Shown in pieces: positions 1 through 5,129 of a stretch of DNA of 5,929 nt. Source of the DNA: JAUSNA01 sp964511965 (GTDB lineage Bacteria; Patescibacteriota; Microgenomatia; Levybacterales; GWA1-39-11); the NCBI GenBank assembly GCA_964511965.1, contig CAZEGF010000055.1, positions 1-5,929 of the forward strand, in the 5' to 3' direction. The translations under genes and the position numbers were made by a program. The first letter of the stretch is position 1. Each line of letters starts with the position of its first letter. Below the pieces are notes generated by a model. That model ran no database searches, was not told the DNA's origin, and saw only the letters and a program-made list of their open reading frames with translations.

Positions 1-636
1 GATATTAATTATGGTCTTGGATATAATTACAACAGAATAAATGAATTTCAAATTGCAAATCCTTCACTTGAGAAGGCGGTTGCTATGCGAGGTGGTGAGG
101 ATTTATATAAAAATGAGTTATCAGTAAATCTAGCGGCACTAGCTCTAATGGCAGCAAGTCAAAAAGATGCAAATGCTGCAAATCAATATGCTTCACGCGC
201 AAAACTTTTAAGTGATGAAGTTGCTCAGAGAAATCCTAATAATGTTGTGTTCTGGAAAGCAAGAACAAGGGTTATGTTCTCTCTTGCTGAATTGTCGCCA
301 AGTCTTATTAGTGATGCTGTTGCCGCTATTGATAAGGCTCATGAACTTGCTCCAACCGATGCAAAAGTTCTTTATAATCAAGCGTTGATTTACGATCAAA
401 TTGGTCAAAAAGACAAAGCACTTTCAATTCTTAACCAGACAATTGATGCAAAGCGTGATTATAGAGATGCTTATTATGCAAAAGCTCTCTTCCTCTCACA
501 AATGGCTGAGGACGTTAAAAAAGAAAAAGCTAAAAGTGATAATTACAAGAAGGAAGCAAGAGAAACTCTTGAATTTGTATTAAAAAATATCGCTCCGAAT
601 GATCAGCAATCCAAAGACCTCCTAAAGAGTTTGTAG
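1..636 (+). CDS. TPR-repeat protein, C-terminal part (5' end outside window)
   Basis: The frame is open from the first base, so the gene starts upstream of the window; 211 residues are visible, ending in TAG. An internal ATG at 85 is not a credible start because the same helical pattern continues upstream of it. The sequence is rich in Ala and Leu and built of paired helices. The clearest tetratricopeptide unit is about residues 120-153 (ALIYDQIGQKDKALSILNQT), followed by a second unit beginning DYRDAYYAKALFL, then a Lys/Glu-rich tail. TPRs are protein-binding scaffolds. In CPR genomes such C-terminal TPR regions often follow a multi-membrane O-antigen ligase/polymerase-like domain, but no membrane segment lies in the visible part, so that assignment is a guess. 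The TPR nature is well supported; the full protein's function is unknown. Confidence 0.8.
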   Translation, partial: DINYGLGYNYNRINEFQIANPSLEKAVAMRGGEDLYKNELSVNLAALALMAASQKDANAANQYASRAKLLSDEVAQRNPNNVVFWKARTRVMFSLAELSPSLISDAVAAIDKAHELAPTDAKVLYNQALIYDQIGQKDKALSILNQTIDAKRDYRDAYYAKALFLSQMAEDVKKEKAKSDNYKKEARETLEFVLKNIAPNDQQSKDLLKSL

Positions 637-757
637 TACATAGTAGATAGTTTATAGTTACTTATAGATAGAATATTATTTAAACCAGTTTACATTTCTA
701 TAAACTATAAACTATATACAAAGTATACAAACTTCGTTTATAATCTATAAACTAAAA
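637..757. repeat. AT-rich spacer with TATAAAC repeats and a 12-bp inverted repeat
   Basis: The spacer between the TPR gene and def is built largely from a 7-bp unit, TATAAAC, in tandem at 699-712 and again near 746-752. An exact 12-bp inverted repeat (ATAGTTTATAGT at 647-658, ACTATAAACTAT at 704-715) encloses 45 bases. No T-tract follows the right arm, so it does not resemble an intrinsic terminator. The 16-bp string TATAATCTATAAACTA at 739-754 recurs exactly at 5852-5867, so this is a dispersed repeat family rather than a chance AT run. Confidence 0.7.
739..744 (+). promoter_or_regulatory. Possible -10 element of def
   Basis: A perfect TATAAT ends 13 bases before the def ATG, which would give a leader of about 7 bases. 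No convincing -35 is seen at 16-18 bp upstream. The hexamer lies inside the dispersed repeat TATAATCTATAAACTA, so it may be incidental, or the repeat may have supplied the promoter. Confidence 0.35.
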
Positions 758-1339
758 ATGTATAAAATTGTCACTACCCCCAACAAGGTTCTTCTTGAGG
801 AGTCAAAGGAAGTTACAAATTTTGATAAAAAACTACTTGACATCATAAGTGGTATGGAAGAAACTCTACGAGCAACGGTTGATCCTATCGGCGTTGGTCT
901 TGCAGCACCTCAAGTTGGCCTACCCCTTCGCATATTCCAGATGAAGCCAACAGCAAAATCAAAAGTTACAAGCTATATAAATCCTGTTATTGAAAAAGTA
1001 TCAGATGCTGAAGAAGTTCCTCATTTTTCTAATAAAGAAAATATCGAGAAGAAAAAACCTGAGTCGTCAAAAAATAAATTACTTGAAGGGTGTCTTTCTA
1101 TTCCGGATATCTGGGGAAATGTAACCAGGAAAAAAATAGTAACCCTTCGCTGGCAGGATGAAACAGGCAACACTTATATGAAAGAATTTTCAGGATTTCC
1201 TGCAATTATTATCCAACACGAGATGGATCATTTGAATGGAATTCTTTTTACAAAAAGGGTCATGGAACAGAATGAAAAGTTATTTAAGTCACACAAAAAC
1301 TCTGAAGGAGAAGATGAATTTGAAGAAATTAAAATTTAA
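758..1339 (+). CDS. def: Peptide deformylase
   Basis: Removes the formyl group from the N-terminal methionine of nascent proteins at the ribosome exit, using a bound divalent metal. All three family motifs are intact in the 193 residues: G45-V-G-L-A-A-P-Q52, E110-G-C-L-S114 with metal ligand Cys112, and H154-E-M-D-H158 with ligands His154 and His158 and catalytic Glu155. Between motifs 1 and 2 lies a Lys/Glu/Ser-rich stretch, about residues 82-107, that is longer than in compact bacterial deformylases and is probably a surface loop. The C-terminus is a charged tail. The ATG at 758 is the first start, with no SD before it. The gene converges on the next one with overlapping stop codons. Its functional partner fmt lies 1.75 kb downstream on the same strand, but the opposite-strand gene between them argues against co-transcription. 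Confidence 0.95.
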   Translation: MYKIVTTPNKVLLEESKEVTNFDKKLLDIISGMEETLRATVDPIGVGLAAPQVGLPLRIFQMKPTAKSKVTSYINPVIEKVSDAEEVPHFSNKENIEKKKPESSKNKLLEGCLSIPDIWGNVTRKKIVTLRWQDETGNTYMKEFSGFPAIIIQHEMDHLNGILFTKRVMEQNEKLFKSHKNSEGEDEFEEIKI

Positions 1340-2406
1340 GCTACTTCTTCACCGTATCTTTTAGTGGCAATTACTTTTAGTCCCTCTCTCATGAGTCGAG
1401 CTACATCCGTTATTCTTTTTAATTTTTCCGCTTCTTCTGTTAAAGAACCAAATGGTGGGTAATCATCTGAAAAGAGAATGGCTTCTTTTAAATTCTTCAT
1501 ATAAAGACTGAGGTTAATCACACCATGCTCAAAATCCTTCGCGAATAATATATATCTTAATCTTGCGGCCAATTCTGAATATGGCTTCGGAATTGCACCT
1601 GCAACTGGAGATAACTCATAATTTACGGCTGCTCTATATTCATCCATGCTTATTACATTGTCTAAAACGTCTTGGGACAAACTAGCAACGTATTCAAAAT
1701 TTTTCTCCATTAAATCACAGTACCCCTCAATAACAGCAAGTTTTCTGTAATTCCTCTTTAAGGTGCGGTCTGCAACCAATTCGTCTTTCTTAAGTTGTGG
1801 CCTCCGGGAAGCAACAATAAATCTTCCTGCTGGATTATTTGGTCTACCAAGACTATCTTTCTGTGTAGCTCTTTCGAGATCATTTGCTGTTCTTACTCTT
1901 TCAGGATAAAGGGACTCAGTGTATCGTGCTTCAATCATACTTGATAGTGTTTGACTTTTTAATTCTTCCCTTTGCTCATTGGAAAGTGGTCCCTCTTGTA
2001 ACCGTTCAGAGATTTGGTCCATAGCTTCACCCACAAGCTTACGATGATTGAATTCAGTTCCTCCTTCCGAATATTTAGCAATGATTTCAATTACTTTGTC
2101 CCTTGCGGCAAAGATATCTGCCGGTTGAAGCCATTCTTCTACAAGCCGCCCATTATCTTTCCTTTTTACACTTGGTTTTACTGTACGTAATAAGGGGTTT
2201 CCATATCTATCACAAAGAACAGCAGACTCCGTTGGATCTAACCTTAAGGCTTCTTCCACTTTTTCTGAAATAGCTGGATCAAATGGCTCAACATCAAGCT
2301 TTCCAGCATGAAAATCCTCAACCACATGTGCAGTAAATCTTGGTTCTAACACTTCTTCAATTTTTCCATGTGATGAGAATGGTAGTTGTCTTCCTTCTTT
2401 TGTCAT
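1336..2406 (-). CDS. Unrecognised soluble, mostly helical protein (356 aa)
   Basis: I do not recognise the family. The protein is charged and predominantly helical by composition, with no signal peptide, no membrane segment and only two cysteines. Visible stretches are an N-terminal acidic region, a short possibly beta segment AVLCDRYGNPLLRTV at about residues 62-76, a Glu/Lys-rich middle (100-160), an Arg/Lys-rich region about 195-222 (ASRRPQLKKDELVADRTLKR) and a C-terminal helical region with YPPFG near 316-320. The frame stays open upstream to a GTG at 2451, with another ATG at 2433, but I chose the ATG at 2404-2406. A perfect TATAAT lies exactly six bases before it, so transcription would begin at or next to that A and the longer starts would lie upstream of the transcript. 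It overlaps the def stop by four bases and diverges from the 212-residue gene. Confidence 0.75.
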   Translation of the reverse strand: MTKEGRQLPFSSHGKIEEVLEPRFTAHVVEDFHAGKLDVEPFDPAISEKVEEALRLDPTESAVLCDRYGNPLLRTVKPSVKRKDNGRLVEEWLQPADIFAARDKVIEIIAKYSEGGTEFNHRKLVGEAMDQISERLQEGPLSNEQREELKSQTLSSMIEARYTESLYPERVRTANDLERATQKDSLGRPNNPAGRFIVASRRPQLKKDELVADRTLKRNYRKLAVIEGYCDLMEKNFEYVASLSQDVLDNVISMDEYRAAVNYELSPVAGAIPKPYSELAARLRYILFAKDFEHGVINLSLYMKNLKEAILFSDDYPPFGSLTEEAEKLKRITDVARLMREGLKVIATKRYGEEVA

Positions 2407-2452
2407 ACACGTATTATAACTCAGCCCGTCCATTTGGTATAATACTTTCACT
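2407..2452. promoter_or_regulatory. Palindromic divergent promoter with two TATAAT elements
   Basis: The 46 bp between the divergent starts hold two -10 hexamers in inverted orientation. For the minus-strand gene, TATAAT occupies 2418 down to 2413 and six bases separate it from ATG. For the plus-strand gene, TATAAT is at 2438-2443, preceded by TGG (an extended -10), and nine bases separate it from ATG. The flanks match as well: GTATTATAAC (2411-2420) and GGTATAATAC (2436-2445) form a 10-bp inverted repeat with one mismatch around a 15-bp centre. No good -35 is seen on either side. With 19 bp between the hexamers, two polymerases could not occupy both promoters at once, so expression is probably mutually exclusive. 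The layout is read directly; its activity is inferred. Confidence 0.65.
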
Positions 2453-3091
2453 ATGGGACATACTTCAGAAACTGGTAGTGAATTTTCTCCAGAAACATTT
2501 AGGTTTGATTTATTGCGAGAAAACTTAGGCGGGACTTTGCATACTATTTTTGAATCAGGTGCTGCTGTATCACAAGATGGAAACAGCGTCTATTATGCTG
2601 TGAATTATCTGAAGTTTCCAGATAAAGAACAAGCGTTATTTGATCAAGGTCGAATATTTTCTATTCTTCCTCAAAATCTTAATATTTTAGTATCTCCAAA
2701 TAGTAGCGTGACGAGTAAGCTACATGTAATCCCACCCGATTCGCTCAGACATTTAACATTTCATGTAGGAAAAAGAGGCGGAATATCAAATTATCTATTG
2801 CATGGAGTTGATGAAAAAGGGCATGCAATTGTTGATTATTTAGGTAACGATCATGGAGTCGATGCTGCCTTAAAAGCATTAGCTCGAAAAAGAATGATTG
2901 GTCTGGGTATCGATCCTACAACCTTTCGACCAGGTCAAGTAGTCCGCGAATTGCTATTGGGTTTTGCAAATCAACCTTTGGGAGGTCTTGGTGAACATTA
3001 CCAGGCAATTGATAGAATGAGAGAAGAATGGAAAGTTCAAAAACAAACAGCGGAAGCTGTTGAAGAATTTATTAAGAATGGAAACCATTAA
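2453..3091 (+). CDS. Unrecognised 212-aa protein upstream of fmt
   Basis: I do not recognise this family. No signal peptide or membrane segment is visible. The N-terminal two thirds look alpha/beta, with probable strands such as NSVYYAVNYLKF (44-55), NLNILVSP (75-82) and KLHVIPP (89-95). A Gly/His-rich stretch spans about 104-135 (HVGKRGGISNYLLHG, then VDYLGNDHG). The C-terminal third is helical, with a PGQVVRELLLGF segment (160-171) and a charged final helix. The ATG at 2453 is supported by an extended -10 (TGG-TATAAT) ending nine bases upstream, giving a leader of only a few bases. The stop codon is two bases from the fmt start, so the two are very likely one transcript. Beyond a possible link to translation initiation by position, no function can be assigned. 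Confidence 0.75.
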   Translation: MGHTSETGSEFSPETFRFDLLRENLGGTLHTIFESGAAVSQDGNSVYYAVNYLKFPDKEQALFDQGRIFSILPQNLNILVSPNSSVTSKLHVIPPDSLRHLTFHVGKRGGISNYLLHGVDEKGHAIVDYLGNDHGVDAALKALARKRMIGLGIDPTTFRPGQVVRELLLGFANQPLGGLGEHYQAIDRMREEWKVQKQTAEAVEEFIKNGNH

Positions 3092-3093
3092 TT

Positions 3094-3948
3094 ATGAAAA
3101 ATAAAATTGTTTTTTTTGGAAGTGGAGACTTTACCGTACCTGTTGTGCAAAAACTGTTACCTCATGGTTTGGATTTAGTAGTTACAAATGATAAAAATCC
3201 CAATTCACTACTGACTAGTTTTTGTAAACAAAACAACATTCTTATAATTATTGCTTCGACAGCTTCTGAACTCTCTAGTTTCAATTATCAAATCTCAAAT
3301 CACTCTGTCGCCATTTTGGCAAGTTTTGGCGCAATAATTCCCCAATCAATAATTGATGGGCTGCCTAATGGAATTTTAAATATCCACCCTTCACTTCTTC
3401 CAAAATACAAAGGGCCATCCCCTGTTCAATACGCGCTTCTTAATGGTGAAACAATTACTGGAGTGACAGTAATTAAACTCGATGATAAGGTAGATCACGG
3501 CCCAATTCTTGCACAAAAGCCATATCAACTAACTGGCAATGAAACATCAGAAGATTTACTGTCAATTTTATTTGAATTTGGAGCGGATATTATTGAGGAA
3601 ATAGTAATTAAATTTGAAAACGGAAAAACCGTTTCCCAAACCCCACAAGACCACAGTAAGGAGACATGGAGTTATAAACTTAAAAAAGAAAATGGGTATC
3701 TTGATATTATGTCTCCTCAATTTAAAATTGCAAATTTAAAATTTAAAATTACTAATATGGTTCGTGCTTTCTACCCCTGGCCTGGTGTTTGGTTTACAAC
3801 AAATCTAAAAGGGCAAACAAAAATTGTGAAGTTGTTACCAGAAAATCGTATCCAAGTTGAAGGAAAAAATCCAATGGATTATAAAGATTTTATTAACGGA
3901 TTTGGAGAAGAAGGAAAATTACTTCTGGAAAAACTCGGATTGAATTAA
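3094..3948 (+). CDS. fmt: Methionyl-tRNA formyltransferase (short form)
   Basis: Transfers a formyl group from 10-formyltetrahydrofolate to Met-tRNAi, producing the initiator that def later processes. The signature is clear: N96-I-H98-P-S-L-L-P followed by KYKGPSPVQYALLNGETITGV, then D134-H-G. Asn96, His98 and Asp134 match the catalytic triad of formyltransferases. The N-terminus has the expected strand and glycine turn (KIVFFGSGDFTVP), and the C-terminal domain keeps RAFYPWPGVWF (224-234). At 284 residues it is shorter than the roughly 315 of E. coli. The basic loop that follows the second strand in E. coli is missing (here TNDKNPNSLL, residues 31-40), and the C-terminal domain is trimmed. 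Residues 209-219 are encoded by an AT repeat and look like an insertion. The ATG lies two bases after the previous stop with no SD, so it probably relies on coupled translation. It converges on rpmB with overlapping stops. Confidence 0.95.
   Translation: MKNKIVFFGSGDFTVPVVQKLLPHGLDLVVTNDKNPNSLLTSFCKQNNILIIIASTASELSSFNYQISNHSVAILASFGAIIPQSIIDGLPNGILNIHPSLLPKYKGPSPVQYALLNGETITGVTVIKLDDKVDHGPILAQKPYQLTGNETSEDLLSILFEFGADIIEEIVIKFENGKTVSQTPQDHSKETWSYKLKKENGYLDIMSPQFKIANLKFKITNMVRAFYPWPGVWFTTNLKGQTKIVKLLPENRIQVEGKNPMDYKDFINGFGEEGKLLLEKLGLN
3719..3750 (+). repeat. AATTTAAAATT repeats inside the fmt coding region
   Basis: The 11-mer AATTTAAAATT occurs three times (3719-3729, 3733-3743, 3740-3750, the last two overlapping by four bases). 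It is in frame and encodes the peptide FKIANLKFKI. It sits in the linker between the catalytic and C-terminal domains, where recalled E. coli Fmt is about seven residues shorter. It resembles the AT-rich repeats in the intergenic spacers of this window and may be such a repeat captured in a gene. Confidence 0.6.
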
Positions 3949-4184
3949 GCAGATGCTACAGGATTTGTTGAAGTAGCTTCTTTCTGTTCTTTCACTGCTT
4001 GAGCTGCTTTTTTGAAAAGTCTAATACACTTTGTGCAAAGTTTTAGATTCATTGCACGACCCTCCATCACAACTCTTTTATTGTGAAGGTTTGGTTTCCA
4101 GGTTCTATTTGTTCGGTTTTTTGCATGGGATACTTTATGCCCATACATAATTCCTTTACTGCAGTTGTCGCATTTCATTGCCAT
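3945..4184 (-). CDS. rpmB: Ribosomal protein L28 (bL28), zinc-ribbon form
   Basis: A protein of the large ribosomal subunit. With the start chosen here it has 79 residues beginning MAMKCDNCSKG. The L28 signature follows (GHKVSHAKNRTNRTWKPNLH, then KRV). Two CxxC pairs, Cys5/Cys8 and Cys50/Cys53, make it the zinc-binding variant. The C-terminal tail is a Lys/Ala-rich helix. The open frame extends five codons further to a TTG at 4199, but those codons coincide with a TATAAT that lies six bases before the ATG at 4182-4184, so the ATG is preferred. L28 proteins also usually begin just before the first CxxC. It has its own promoter and ends in a four-base stop overlap with fmt on the other strand. 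Confidence 0.93.
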   Translation of the reverse strand: MAMKCDNCSKGIMYGHKVSHAKNRTNRTWKPNLHNKRVVMEGRAMNLKLCTKCIRLFKKAAQAVKEQKEATSTNPVASA

Positions 4185-4219
4185 TGGGTTATTATACAAG
4201 AATTTTGAGGCAATCGCAA
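4185..4219 (-). promoter_or_regulatory. rpmB promoter, leaderless
   Basis: On the minus strand, TTGCGA (4219 to 4214), a 17-bp spacer and TATAAT (4196 to 4191) are followed by six bases and the rpmB ATG. The -35 matches TTGACA at four of six positions, and spacing is ideal. Transcription should start at or next to the A of ATG, so the mRNA would have no leader. The -35 begins only five bases past the stop codon of the upstream 76-residue gene. Confidence 0.7.
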
Positions 4220-4224
4220 GGAGA

Positions 4225-4455
4225 TTAGATACTATCCCGACCGTGGATATTCATTCCATGAGGAAATACTACTTCTTTTTTTAAGGGTTGCCCGTCTGGC
4301 ATACTTTGAATATACACAACTTCGATACTTGTGTCGTTTACAAAACCCCCAATTGCACTTTCTGGAGGGCAATGAAATTCAAGTTCTTTATTCGGGTCGT
4401 CAGGAAGTGGCAAAACATAGAAAGATTCAATTTTGTGAGCCGAAATTTCTGACAT
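4225..4455 (-). CDS. Unrecognised small protein (76 aa)
   Basis: I do not recognise it. It is acidic, proline-rich and soluble, with no signal peptide or membrane segment. Probable strands are KIESFYVLPLP (residues 8-18), TSIEVVYIQSM (42-52) and KKEVVFPHG (59-67), with the turn-rich stretch HCPPESAIGGF between the first two, suggesting a small beta-rich fold. Cys29 is the only cysteine. The reading is supported by a well-formed promoter exactly six bases before the ATG and by its snug position between that promoter and the rpmB promoter. It lies 40 bases upstream of the rpmB start on the same strand, so read-through into rpmB is possible. No function is assigned. Confidence 0.7.
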   Translation of the reverse strand: MSEISAHKIESFYVLPLPDDPNKELEFHCPPESAIGGFVNDTSIEVVYIQSMPDGQPLKKEVVFPHGMNIHGRDSI

Positions 4456-4490
4456 TATTAAATTCTAAAGAATAAAAAATAACATTTCAA
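4456..4490 (-). promoter_or_regulatory. Promoter of the 76-aa gene, leaderless
   Basis: On the minus strand, TTGAAA (4490 to 4485), a 17-bp spacer and TAGAAT (4467 to 4462) are followed by TTAATA and then ATG. Both hexamers match the sigma-70 consensus at five of six positions. It begins about 17 bases downstream of the second rplL terminator, so this gene forms a new transcription unit. Confidence 0.7.
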
Positions 4491-4506
4491 TACCCTTTTT
4501 CCCCAC

Positions 4507-4535
4507 AAAAAAACCCCGACGGATCGGGGTTTTTT
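4507..4535 (-). terminator. Bidirectional intrinsic terminator after the rplL remnant
   Basis: The stem CCCCGA (4514-4519) pairs with TCGGGG (4524-4529) around a four-base loop. Seven A lie on the left and six T on the right, so it can terminate on either strand. On the minus strand it lies 21 bases beyond the stop codon of the rplL remnant, the normal position for that gene's own terminator. Confidence 0.85.
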
Positions 4536-4556
4536 AATAACAATCAGCTAACTTAA

Positions 4557-4666
4557 TCACTTAAGTTCAACTGTTGCTCCAGCTGCTATCGCTCATTTTG
4601 CTTTGCAAAATGTAAGCTTTTCATACGATTTTCTGAAAGAAAATTGCGAACTGTTTCATCTGCTGT
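4557..4666 (-). pseudogene. Decayed 3' end of a second rplL (L7/L12)
   Basis: On the minus strand, 4586 down to 4557 reads AAGATVELK then TGA, the exact C-terminus of the intact rplL at 4722-5120. Farther upstream, 4666 to 4655 reads TADE, also present in the intact protein 15 residues from its end. In the intact gene these blocks are 18 bases apart; here they are 68 apart and in different frames, with an in-frame stop between, so nothing functional can be made. The peptides agree but most codons differ: all four TADE codons, and six of the nine AAGATVELK codons plus the stop. This argues against a recent copy. It is probably the tail of an older or foreign rplL with its own terminator at 4507-4535. 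The TADE block is short and could be chance; the C-terminal block is convincing. Confidence 0.7.
4589..4650. repeat. Twin-hairpin insert within the rplL remnant
   Basis: Two perfect inverted repeats stand 15 bases apart: CATTTTGC-TTT-GCAAAATG (4594-4612) and ATTTTCT-GAA-AGAAAAT (4628-4644), the second extendable by a G-T and a C-G pair. The outer ends are related as imperfect inverted repeats (TCGCTCATTTT on the left; TTCGCAATTTT read on the minus strand from the right). The block accounts for the extra bases splitting the rplL remnant. It could be a tiny non-autonomous mobile or REP-like element. Flanking target duplications are not evident. Confidence 0.45.
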
Positions 4667-4673
4667 TAACCAT

Positions 4674-4702
4674 AAAAAAAGCTCTCAAAAGAGAGCTTTT
4701 TT
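4674..4702 (-). terminator. Bidirectional intrinsic terminator of rplJ-rplL
   Basis: The stem GCTCTC (4681-4686) and GAGAGC (4691-4696) encloses an AAAA loop, flanked by seven A on the left and six T on the right. Read on the minus strand it begins 19 bases after the rplL stop and ends in a run of seven T. It closes the rplJ-rplL unit. Confidence 0.9.
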
Positions 4703-4721
4703 AGTAAAAGACTTAGACAAA

Positions 4722-5120
4722 CTACTTTAATTCTACGGTTGCACCCGCAGCAGTAAGTTTCTCTTTTGCCTCGTCGGCGGTCTTTTTATTTACCTGCATC
4801 AAAACTTCTTTTGGAGCAGCATCAACCAAGTCTTTTGCTTCTTTAAGTCCCAATGTTGGGGCTAATTCTCGCAAAGTTTTAATAACACCTAGTTTGTTTG
4901 CTCCGGCATTAGCGATGACGACATTAAAGATCGTCTGTTCTTCTGCTTCTTCAGCTGCTTCTCCACCTGCTGCACCTGCTCCTGCTGGAGCTGCTGCCAT
5001 CATAGGAGCTGCTGCTGTTACACCGAACTTTTCTTCAAGAGCTTTTACAAGTTCTGAGAGTTCGAGAACTGACATTTCTTCAATTGCTGTTAATAATTCT
5101 TCTTGTTTCATTTTTGCCAT
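4722..5120 (-). CDS. rplL: Ribosomal protein L7/L12 (bL12)
   Basis: The stalk protein of the large subunit, present in several copies per ribosome as dimers bound to L10, recruiting and stimulating the translational GTPases. The 132 residues show the normal order: an N-terminal helical dimerisation and L10-binding domain (about 1-33, SVLELSELVKALEEKFGV), an Ala/Gly/Glu hinge (about 35-60) and the C-terminal factor-binding domain (about 62-132) with LGLKEAKDLVDAAPKEV and the ending AAGATVELK. The start at 5120 rather than the ATG three codons later is set by a perfect GGAGGTGA nine bases upstream. It is second in the operon after rplJ and is followed by a strong terminator, then by the remnant of another rplL. 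Confidence 0.97.
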   Translation of the reverse strand: MAKMKQEELLTAIEEMSVLELSELVKALEEKFGVTAAAPMMAAAPAGAGAAGGEAAEEAEEQTIFNVVIANAGANKLGVIKTLRELAPTLGLKEAKDLVDAAPKEVLMQVNKKTADEAKEKLTAAGATVELK

Positions 5121-5129
5121 AATATGTCG

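Noticed and set aside
208..408. Minus-strand 66-codon frame, and the plus-strand frame at 401-583, within the TPR gene
   Set aside because: Both lie wholly inside a continuous TPR reading frame and have no start signals or recognisable composition.
647..715. 12-bp inverted repeat after the TPR gene as a terminator
   Set aside because: The loop is 45 bases, the stem is AT-only apart from a few pairs, and no T-tract follows; it is better seen as repeat-family structure.
2340..2528. Plus-strand 62-codon hydrophobic frame across the divergent promoter
   Set aside because: It overlaps two better-supported genes and their promoters; the hydrophobicity comes from the antisense of charged codons.
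4185..4199. TTG start of rpmB giving five more residues
   Set aside because: Those codons coincide with the TATAAT element and its spacer, and L28 normally begins just before the first CxxC.
4557..4559. Possible TGA recoding, as in some CPR lineages
   Set aside because: The TGA falls exactly at the L7/L12 C-terminus, so it acts as a stop there, and no intact gene in the window needs TGA read as an amino acid.
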